Position numbers and translations under genes: made by a program. Under the pieces are notes generated by a model, which worked only from the letters and a program-made list of their open reading frames with translations, had not been told where the DNA came from and searched no databases. Positions 1 through 5,209 of a stretch of DNA of 5,209 nt are shown here, in pieces. Within the stretch, counting starts at the first letter, position 1. Every line of letters starts with the position of its first letter. Source of the DNA: Alphaproteobacteria bacterium (lineage in GTDB: Bacteria; Pseudomonadota; Alphaproteobacteria; RF32; CAG-239); assembly GCA_017452115.1 (NCBI GenBank), contig JAFTNB010000201.1, positions 1 to 5,209 of the forward strand, in the 5' to 3' direction.

Positions 1-30
1 CAATTAATTGAACTTTTGAATAAAAAATAA
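1..30 (+). CDS. Possible C-terminal tail of an upstream gene (partial)
   Basis: Read from base 1, the window gives nine codons (QLIELLNKK) and then TAA at 28-30. The other two + frames are stopped at once. The tail sits 35 nt before lapA, a normal spacing for the end of a preceding operon gene. In many proteobacteria the gene before the LapA/DUF1049 gene is ihfB. IHF/HU proteins often end in a GKxLxxLLN-like tail, so an ihfB end is conceivable, but nine residues cannot prove a family or even that the frame is coding. Confidence 0.35.
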   Translation, partial: QLIELLNKK

Positions 31-65
31 GTGTATTCTTTCTTTGAGCCGAAAGGAGCTAGAAT

Positions 66-458
66 ATGAATTTGCTAAAAATGCTCATTGGACTTCCTGT
101 TTTGTTGATTGTTTTAGTGTTCGCTTTTGTGAATAATGATTTGGTAACTTTCAGTTTATGGCCTTTTGCATTTGAAGTTACTGTTTCTTTAAGCGTTGCA
201 ATAGTATTCTTGTTCACTTTCGGCTTTGTTTTTGGAAATATTTTTTCTTGGTTATCTCATTCCCCTTTGCGTAAGGCTTTAAGACACCATAAAAGACAGT
301 ATAAGAAACTGAATAAAGAACAACAGAAATTGTTAAAAGAAATGGGAATGCTGCATGAAGATTTAGAGAAAGCCAAAGAATATCAGCCTCAAAAACCAAC
401 TTTTTTTCAAAGATTTAAAAATATTTTTAAGTCAAAAAAAGAAGCTATAGCTGAATAA
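66..458 (+). CDS. lapA: LapA family (DUF1049) inner-membrane protein
   Basis: A 130-residue membrane protein of the lipopolysaccharide assembly protein A (LapA/DUF1049) type. What is seen: a short N-terminus, a first hydrophobic helix at about residues 5-22, the family-typical stretch NNDLVTFSLWPF at 23-34, a second long hydrophobic helix at about 38-62, then a basic, Gln/Lys/Glu-rich region at about 68-106 that looks like a cytoplasmic coiled coil, and a Lys-rich tail. In E. coli LapA works with LapB in the inner membrane to control LPS synthesis through LpxC turnover. Transferring that role here is inference, and no lapB is in view. The E. coli protein is about 100 residues, so this one has a longer tail. 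The start is well supported: AAAGGAG at 52-58 lies 7 nt before the ATG. accD begins 35 nt downstream with no terminator between, so the two are probably cotranscribed. Confidence 0.88.
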   Translation: MNLLKMLIGLPVLLIVLVFAFVNNDLVTFSLWPFAFEVTVSLSVAIVFLFTFGFVFGNIFSWLSHSPLRKALRHHKRQYKKLNKEQQKLLKEMGMLHEDLEKAKEYQPQKPTFFQRFKNIFKSKKEAIAE

Positions 459-493
459 AGAAATATTTGTGTTAACTACAATGGTTTAATAAT

Positions 494-1375
494 ATGAATT
501 GGCTTACTGATTTTGTTCGTCCGAAAGTAAAAAAAACTACTACTAAAGAAATTGCCGATAATTTATGGACTAAGTGTCCTAACTGTGGGCAAATGTTGTT
601 CTCTAAAGAACTAAAAAAAAGCAATTATGTTTGCACTAAATGCGGCCATCATTTGCGTTTATATATTGATAAACGTCTAAAAATGCTTTTTGATAATGGT
701 GAATATAATGAGGTTGCACTTCCTCGTACAAAAGAAGATCCGTTGAATTTTAAAGATTCCAAAAGATATACAGACAGGTTAAGAGCATATCGTAAATCTA
801 CAGGAAATAATGATGCAATTAAAGTTGCATAAGGTGAAATCGGCGGAATTAATTGTGTGGTTGCCGCAATGGATTTCTCTTTTATGGGAGGTTCTATGGG
901 AACTGCCGTAGGTGAAGGAATTGTTAAAGCGGCAGAAATTGCCATGAAAGGTAATTATCCTCTGATTACAGTTACAGCATCAGGTGGTGCACGTATGCAA
1001 GAAGGTATCTTATCTTTGATGCAGATGGCAAGAACAACCGCTGCAATCAATATGGTAAAAGAAAAAGGACTACCCTTTATTTCTGTTTTAACAGATCCGA
1101 CAACCGGCGGGGTTTCTGCATCTTTTGCAATGCTTGGCGATATACATATTGCGGAAAAAGGGTGTGTAATCGGTTTTGCCGGAGCACGTGTAATTGAACA
1201 AACTATTCGAGAAAAGCTTCCTGAAGGGTTTCAGCGTGCCGAATATCTAAAAGAGCACGGAATGGTAGATATTGTGGTCGAACGTTCACAGCTCAAAAAT
1301 GAATTAATTAAGGTAATTAGTATCCTTACTCATACAAAACCACGTATTACAACTTTAGCAATTGAAAAAAAATAA
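494..1375 (+). pseudogene. accD: Acetyl-CoA carboxylase carboxyltransferase beta subunit, broken by one in-frame TAA
   Basis: AccD pairs with AccA to form the carboxyltransferase that moves CO2 from carboxybiotin to acetyl-CoA, giving malonyl-CoA for fatty acid synthesis in the cytoplasm. The frame spans 294 codons, close to normal family length (E. coli 304 residues). The N-terminal part has the four-Cys zinc finger (C28-P-N-C31 and C47-T-K-C50). The crotonase-like catalytic part has SGGARMQEG at 163-171, [17 protein letters not shown] from 200 and [11 protein letters not shown] at 226-236. Codon 113 (bases 830-832) is TAA. The sequence before it (DAIKVA) and after it (GEIGG...[10 protein letters not shown]) aligns to the family in the same frame, so this is a point nonsense and not an indel. 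The intact fragments are 494-832 and, if translation restarts, from GTG 857 or ATG 869, neither with a well-placed Shine-Dalgarno. The ATG at 494 gives the typical MNWLTDFVRPK start, though I see no clear Shine-Dalgarno before it. Because accD is normally essential, sequence error or suppression is as plausible as true loss. Confidence 0.85.
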
Positions 1376-1377
1376 TC

Positions 1378-1409
1378 TTAAGCCTCTCTATAATGAGAGG
1401 CTTAATTTT
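1378..1409 (+). terminator. Rho-independent terminator after accD
   Basis: A perfect 11-bp inverted repeat, TTAAGCCTCTC at 1378-1388 and GAGAGGCTTAA at 1395-1405, encloses a 6-nt loop and is followed by TTTT at 1406-1409. It begins 2 nt after the accD stop. It closes the lapA-accD unit and separates it from the phosphorylase gene. An A-rich run upstream would make it work on the other strand too, but no minus-strand gene is seen there. Confidence 0.9.
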
Positions 1410-1434
1410 GACATTAACTAATATTAAATAAAAA
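1408..1434 (+). promoter_or_regulatory. Possible promoter of the phosphorylase gene
   Basis: A perfect -35 hexamer TTGACA at 1408-1413 starts inside the T-run of the accD terminator, a common place for the next promoter. The best -10 candidate is TAAAAA at 1429-1434, but the 15-nt spacer is short and the hexamer is poor in an already AT-rich stretch. A promoter is expected between 1406 and 1478 because a strong terminator precedes this gap. The exact element is uncertain. Confidence 0.35.
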
Positions 1435-1478
1435 AGCATTATTCTTAAGATAAGTTTAAGTAAAAATATAGGTGTGCT

Positions 1479-2966
1479 ATGTTGACGCTAAAGCATCTTC
1501 CGATTAGTTCTTTTAATGAAAATATCGTATATCTGCATAAAGATTGTGTGGCATATAAGCTTGAGGATATTAAATTTATGACTAAGGTAGAAGTTCATGG
1601 CGGTCCCAAACCTATTTATGCTTTTTTGAATATCGTAAATGATGAAAGTTTAGTAACTCCGAATCAACTTGCTCTCAATAACGAAGCTTTTGAGCAAATT
1701 AAATTACCAGAAGGCACAAATGTTTCTATTGCTCTGACACCTCCTCCACCCAGTATTAATTCAATAAAAAGAAAAATATCCGGTAATATTTTAAATTCTA
1801 ATGAATATGCTACAATTGTAAATGATATTACCGAACGTCGTTATTCCAATATGGATATTGCCTCGTTTTTAGTATCATCGGGAGCATTTATGACACCTCC
1901 TGAAGTATTGGCTCTAACAGAAGCATTAGTCGGAGAACAAACGATAAGCTGGGATAATGAAGGAATTGTAGTCGACCATCATTGTTTAGGGGGTATTCCG
2001 GGGAACAAAACAGATATTATCATCACAGCCATCGTATCGGCATAGGGATTGCCAATTCCTAAAACTGCTTCTCGTTCGCTTAGTTCTTGTGCTGGAGTAG
2101 CAGATACAATGAGCGTATTGGCAAATGTTGATTTAGATGAAAATAAATTAAAAAAATTAGTTTCAGAAAATCGTGGGGCATTAGTATGTCACAGCGGATT
2201 GCAAATTGCGGCTGCCAATCGTCTTATTTCTTCTGTAGAAAGACAAATCGGAATTACACAGCAACAACATTTAGTATCTTCTATTCTGGCTATCAAATTA
2301 GCTATGGGAATCACCCATTTAGTAATTGATATTCCTGTTGGGATTAATTCTCGAATTAAAAATACTCAAGATGCAATGCGCTTACGTAAATTAATTGAAT
2401 ATGTCGGCGACCAAACAGGAATTATGATTGATGCCGTAATTACAGACGGAAGCGAGCCAATCGGGAATGGAATCGGCGCAGTATTAGAAGCTCGGGATGT
2501 AATGAAAGTATTACGTAATAAAGATGATGCGCCTCAGGATTTACGAGAAAAATCTCTATTTTTAGCCGGTCGCATTATTGATTTTGATCCTCAATTACGT
2601 GGTGGGCAAGGATACTTTGTTGCCAAGGAAATACTCAATTCAGGAAGAGCCTTGGAAAGTATCAATAAAATAATTCACGCTCAAGGCAAAGCGCCGCAAC
2701 CGACACTTGGAAATCTAACCAGAGAGATTGTAGCAACAACTAATGGTTATGTGGAAAGCATTAATAACACCCGAATTAATCAAATCGGGGTTTTAGCAGG
2801 AGCATCACAAAATGCCGGAGCTGGTCTAGATTTATTGAAAAAAGTTGGTGATAAGGTAGTTGAGGGAGAACCTTTGTTTAGAATCCATGCAACGCATCAA
2901 AGTGATTTTGGTTATGCAAGTACAGCCGCTGATGGTAATAATGGGTATATAATTACATCTAAGTAA
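1479..2966 (+). pseudogene. Thymidine phosphorylase / AMP phosphorylase-like enzyme, broken by one in-frame TAG
   Basis: The protein belongs to the nucleoside phosphorylase family that includes archaeal AMP phosphorylase and the roughly 500-residue proteobacterial 'putative thymidine phosphorylase'. These enzymes split a pyrimidine nucleoside or a nucleotide with phosphate, releasing the base and a sugar phosphate. The frame has 496 codons, full family length. What is seen: an N-terminal domain of about 85 residues that short DeoA enzymes lack; a helical segment with NDITERRYSNMDIASFLVSS at about 115-134; a phosphate-binding motif DHHCLGGIPGNKTDI at 166-180; IPKTASRS at 193-200 and AGVADTM at 205-211 (substrate site and TP signature region); and a C-terminal PYNP-like domain ending in a biotinyl-like fold (VGDKVVEGEPLF). 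Codon 189 (2043-2045) is TAG, between VSA and GLPIPKTASR, where homologues read straight through in the same frame. The fragments are 1479-2045 and 2049-2966 if the TTG restarted, which lacks a ribosome site. AGGTG at 1470-1474 supports the ATG at 1479. True substrate unknown. Confidence 0.82.
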
Positions 2967-3022
2967 ACCAGATTAAATGCCATAAAATTTATAAAAAAAT
3001 TTTCAAAAAATATTGGCAAATA

Positions 3023-3052
3023 GTTGCATATAAAAAATTTATTACCTATATA
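3023..3052 (+). promoter_or_regulatory. dnaK promoter, probably heat-shock sigma factor (RpoH) type
   Basis: GTTG at 3023-3026 is followed after 18 nt by CCTATAT at 3045-3051. This matches the alphaproteobacterial RpoH consensus CTTG-N17/18-CYTATNT except for the first base. The same bases also read as a housekeeping promoter, TTGCAT (3024-3029), 17-nt spacer, TATATA (3047-3052). It would start transcription about 45 nt before the dnaK ATG. No CIRCE-type repeat is present, so sigma-factor control is favoured over HrcA repression. This is inferred from sequence pattern only. Confidence 0.6.
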
Positions 3053-3104
3053 CATATGCAGAAAATATGATTAACTAATAATAACAAATAAAAGGTGATA
3101 AAAT

Positions 3105-5015
3105 ATGAGCAATAAAGTTATTGGTATTGACCTTGGAACAACCAACTCTTGTTTTGCCGTAATGGATGGCGGAGAAGCTAAAGTTCTTGAGAATACCGAA
3201 GGTGCACGCACTACACCTTCAATGGTTGCGTTCACAGATAACGAACGTTTAGTCGGATTTCCAGCAAAACGCCAAGCCGTTACGAATCCGGAAAACACTC
3301 TTTTCGCAATTAAACGTTTAATCGGACGCCGCTATGACTCTCCGGAAGTAGCAAAAGATAAAAGTTTGGTACCATTCAAAATTGTTTCCGGTGATAATGG
3401 CGATGCATGGGTAGAAGTAAAAGATCAAAAATATGCTCCATCACAAATTTCCGCAATTGTTTTGCAAAAAATTAAGGAATATGCAGAAAGTTATTTAGGT
3501 GAAAAAGTAGAAAAAGCTGTTATTACCGTTCCGGCATATTTTAATGATAGTCAACGCCAAGCAACTAAAGATGCCGGTAAAATTGCCGGTCTTGAAGTTT
3601 TGCGTATTATTAATGAACCAACCGCTGCAGCATTGGCTTATGGTTTGGATAAAAAAACCAGCGGCACAATTGCAGTTTATGATTTAGGCGGCGGTACTTT
3701 CGATATTTCCATTTTGGAAATCGGGGATGGTGTATTTGAAGTAAAATCTACCAATGGTGATACTTTCCTCGGCGGTGAAGATTTTGACCAGAGAATCGTT
3801 AATTTCTTGGCAGAAGAATTTAAAAAAGAATCTGGTATTGATTTGAAAAATGACCGTTTAGCTTTGCAACGTCTTAAAGAAGCGGCAGAAAAAGCAAAAA
3901 TTGAACTTTCTTCAACAACTCAAACTGAAGTTAATTTGCCGTTTATTACTGCAGATGCAACAGGTCCTAAACATCTGAATATCAAACTTACTCGTGCAAA
4001 ACTCGAATCTTTGGTTGAAGATTTGATTGACAGAACAATTGAACCTTGCAAAAAAGCTTTGTCTGATGCCGGTTTGTCAGCAAATGATATTAGCGAAGTT
4101 ATTTTGGTAGGCGGCATGACACGTATGCCAAAAGTTCAAGAAAAAGTTAAAGAAATCTTTGGTAAAGAACCGCATAAAGGTGTTAATCCTGACGAAGTTG
4201 TAGCTGTTGGTGCAGCAATTCAGGGCGGTGTATTGATGGGTGATGTTAAAGACGTATTATTACTCGACGTTACTCCATTATCTTTAGGTATTGAAACTTT
4301 AGGCGGTGTATTCACTCGTTTGATTGACAGAAACACAACTATTCCGACACGTAAATCTCAAGTATTTTCTACAGCTGATGATGGTCAAACTGCGGTTACC
4401 ATTCGTGTATTTCAAGGTGAACGTGAAATGGCTGCAGATAATAAGCTTCTCGGTCAGTTTGATTTGGTTGGTATTCCACCGGCACCACGCGGTATGCCTC
4501 AAATTGAAGTTACATTTGATATTGATGCAAACGGTATCGTTAATGTATCTGCAAAAGATAAAGCTACAAATAAAGAACAAGCTATTCGGATTCAGGCTTC
4601 CGGCGGTTTGTCAGATGCTGATATTGAAAAAATGGTAAAAGATGCAGAAGCTAATGCTGAAGCTGATAAAAAGAAAAAAGAGTTAGTAGAAGTTCGCAAT
4701 CATGCCGAAGCTATGATTCATACCACCGAAAAAACACTTAAAGAAAACGGTGATAAAATCAGTGCCGCAGATAAATCTCAAATTGAAGAAGCTATCAAAA
4801 CTCTGAAATCGGCAATGGAATCTGACGATGTGGCAAACATTAAAGATCGTACAGATGCATTAATGCAAGCTTCAATGAAGCTTGGTGAAGCTATGTACAA
4901 ACAACAAGCGGAAGCTGCTCAAGCTGCCGGTGCAAATGCAGCAGGTCCGGAAGCCGCTGCAGAACAGCCCAAAGACGATAAAGTAGTTGATGCTGATTTT
5001 GAAGAAGTTAAATAA
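3105..5015 (+). CDS. dnaK: Molecular chaperone DnaK (Hsp70)
   Basis: This is the cytoplasmic ATP-dependent chaperone that binds exposed hydrophobic peptides and works with DnaJ and GrpE in folding, disaggregation and turnover of the heat-shock sigma factor. It is 636 residues, full length (E. coli 638). The ATPase domain covers about 1-383, with phosphate loop [10 protein letters not shown] (6-15), K70, E171 in [11 protein letters not shown] and [10 protein letters not shown] (193-202, T198), all at the expected sites. The interdomain linker VLLLD is at 384-388. The substrate-binding beta domain runs to about 500, then the helical lid, then an Ala/Gln-rich disordered tail ending in the conserved DADFEEVK. 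Every key residue I checked is intact, unlike the two genes upstream. The start is clear: AAGGTGA at 3092-3098 lies 6 nt before the ATG. It ends in a double stop TAATAA (5013-5018), with a strong terminator behind it and dnaJ next, the usual neighbour. Confidence 0.98.
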   Translation: MSNKVIGIDLGTTNSCFAVMDGGEAKVLENTEGARTTPSMVAFTDNERLVGFPAKRQAVTNPENTLFAIKRLIGRRYDSPEVAKDKSLVPFKIVSGDNGDAWVEVKDQKYAPSQISAIVLQKIKEYAESYLGEKVEKAVITVPAYFNDSQRQATKDAGKIAGLEVLRIINEPTAAALAYGLDKKTSGTIAVYDLGGGTFDISILEIGDGVFEVKSTNGDTFLGGEDFDQRIVNFLAEEFKKESGIDLKNDRLALQRLKEAAEKAKIELSSTTQTEVNLPFITADATGPKHLNIKLTRAKLESLVEDLIDRTIEPCKKALSDAGLSANDISEVILVGGMTRMPKVQEKVKEIFGKEPHKGVNPDEVVAVGAAIQGGVLMGDVKDVLLLDVTPLSLGIETLGGVFTRLIDRNTTIPTRKSQVFSTADDGQTAVTIRVFQGEREMAADNKLLGQFDLVGIPPAPRGMPQIEVTFDIDANGIVNVSAKDKATNKEQAIRIQASGGLSDADIEKMVKDAEANAEADKKKKELVEVRNHAEAMIHTTEKTLKENGDKISAADKSQIEEAIKTLKSAMESDDVANIKDRTDALMQASMKLGEAMYKQQAEAAQAAGANAAGPEAAAEQPKDDKVVDADFEEVK

Positions 5016-5035
5016 TAACGTTTCAAAATAGTTTA

Positions 5036-5072
5036 GAATCCCGAAAATATAATATTTTCGGGATTCTTTTTT
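5036..5072 (+). terminator. Strong rho-independent terminator between dnaK and dnaJ
   Basis: A perfect 15-base inverted repeat has arms at 5036-5050 (GAATCCCGAAAATAT) and 5052-5066, with one base between them. Sterically this gives a stem of about 14 bp with a TAA loop. The run TTTTTT at 5067-5072 follows directly. It begins 18 nt after the second dnaK stop and should end most dnaK transcripts before dnaJ. Confidence 0.93.
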
Positions 5073-5092
5073 ATAATAAAAAGATTGATTTG

Positions 5093-5122
5093 CTTGACTT
5101 TGAAAATACAAAATCCTAAATA
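5093..5122 (+). promoter_or_regulatory. dnaJ promoter, heat-shock-like
   Basis: CTTG at 5093-5096 is followed after 18 nt by CCTAAAT at 5115-5121, one mismatch from the alphaproteobacterial RpoH -10 pattern CYTATNT. Read as a housekeeping promoter it is TTGACT (5094-5099), 17-nt spacer, TAAATA (5117-5122). The spacing is identical to that of the dnaK promoter. It sits just past the dnaK terminator and about 40 nt before the dnaJ start, so dnaJ has its own transcription start. Confidence 0.58.
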
Positions 5123-5162
5123 CTAATTAACTTGTCAGATTTTTAGTATATACGGAACTATG

Positions 5163-5209
5163 ATGGAAACAAAAAAAGACTACTATGAACTGCTGGAAGT
5201 AAGCCGTGA
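5163..5209 (+). CDS. dnaJ: Co-chaperone DnaJ (Hsp40), N-terminal fragment cut by window edge
   Basis: The reading METKKDYYELLEVSR followed by an incomplete GA codon matches the first helix of the J domain (family pattern DYYExLxV at the extreme N-terminus). DnaJ delivers substrates to DnaK and stimulates its ATPase. The HPD motif, Gly/Phe region and zinc fingers would lie beyond the window. Two ATG codons lie in tandem, at 5160 and 5163. The weak ribosome site GGA at 5154-5156 is 6 nt from the second and only 3 nt from the first, so 5163 is preferred, but 5160 would only add one Met. Position after dnaK supports true DnaJ over another J-domain protein. Confidence 0.88.
   Translation, partial: METKKDYYELLEVSR

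Noticed and set aside
481..489. Tiny ATG-GTT-TAA leader frame just before accD
   Set aside because: Two codons, no ribosome site and no attenuator-like hairpin nearby. It is expected by chance in such sequence.
857..871. True new start (GTG 857 or ATG 869) making a separate C-terminal AccD protein
   Set aside because: The only Shine-Dalgarno-like bases (AAGGTGA at 831-837) are about 20-30 nt upstream, too far, and the eight codons between the stop and GTG still align to AccD.
1389..1394. Perfect -10 hexamer TATAAT between accD and the phosphorylase gene
   Set aside because: It is the loop of the accD terminator hairpin. The nearest -35-like TTGAAA (1362-1367) is 21 nt away, too far for a normal promoter.
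2978..3018. Possible terminator after the phosphorylase gene (TGCCA/TGGCA outer arms, AAAATTT/AAATTTT inner arms)
   Set aside because: The arms are short and asymmetrical, the inner stem is only A-T pairs, and no T-run follows. It is more likely chance in AT-rich DNA.
4324..4638. Open frames overlapping dnaK in other frames and on the minus strand
   Set aside because: They lie wholly inside the conserved dnaK gene, have no recognisable family features or ribosome sites, and look like frame shadows.
3105..5015. General reassignment of TAA as a sense codon
   Set aside because: dnaK ends exactly at the family C-terminus DADFEEVK with TAATAA, and lapA, accD and the phosphorylase also end at TAA in sensible places, so TAA works as a stop here.

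Overview
The window is AT-rich, and every supported gene is on the + strand. It reads as a chromosomal piece of a bacterium, most likely an alphaproteobacterium. The DnaK sequence, the AccD start MNWLTDFVRPK, and two promoters of the CTTG-N18-CCTATAT type (the alphaproteobacterial RpoH pattern) all point that way. The low G+C and a compressed gene order would suit a host-associated lineage, but that is inference. TGG encodes Trp in several genes and no gene needs an in-frame TGA, so the standard bacterial code fits.

Layout: (1) bases 1-30 are probably the last codons of an upstream gene. (2) A LapA/DUF1049 two-TM membrane protein (66-458) is followed after 35 nt by accD, the carboxyltransferase beta subunit of acetyl-CoA carboxylase (494-1375). 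accD ends in a clean intrinsic terminator (1378-1409). (3) A thymidine phosphorylase/AMP phosphorylase-like gene (1479-2966) follows, then a 138-nt AT-rich gap carrying the dnaK promoter. (4) Full-length dnaK (3105-5015) ends at a very strong terminator (5036-5072). (5) A second heat-shock-like promoter (5093-5122) leads into the first codons of dnaJ, which runs off the right edge.

The main anomaly is that the two adjacent metabolic genes, accD and the phosphorylase, are each full length and well conserved but broken by exactly one in-frame stop codon, TAA at 830-832 and TAG at 2043-2045. No frameshift is involved and the family sequence continues on both sides. Both stops sit in the same context, Ala(GCA)-TAR-Gly(GGN). 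The possible causes are two point nonsense mutations (early decay), sequence error, or suppression/readthrough. The sequence alone cannot decide between them. dnaK ends at a normal TAA, doubled, so a general reassignment of TAA is not supported.

Functionally the window joins envelope/lipid genes (lapA, accD), a nucleoside salvage gene, and the Hsp70 chaperone module (dnaK-dnaJ). In that module each gene has its own heat-shock-type promoter and a terminator separates them. I see no mobile element, CRISPR array, tRNA or rRNA, and no novel multi-gene system.
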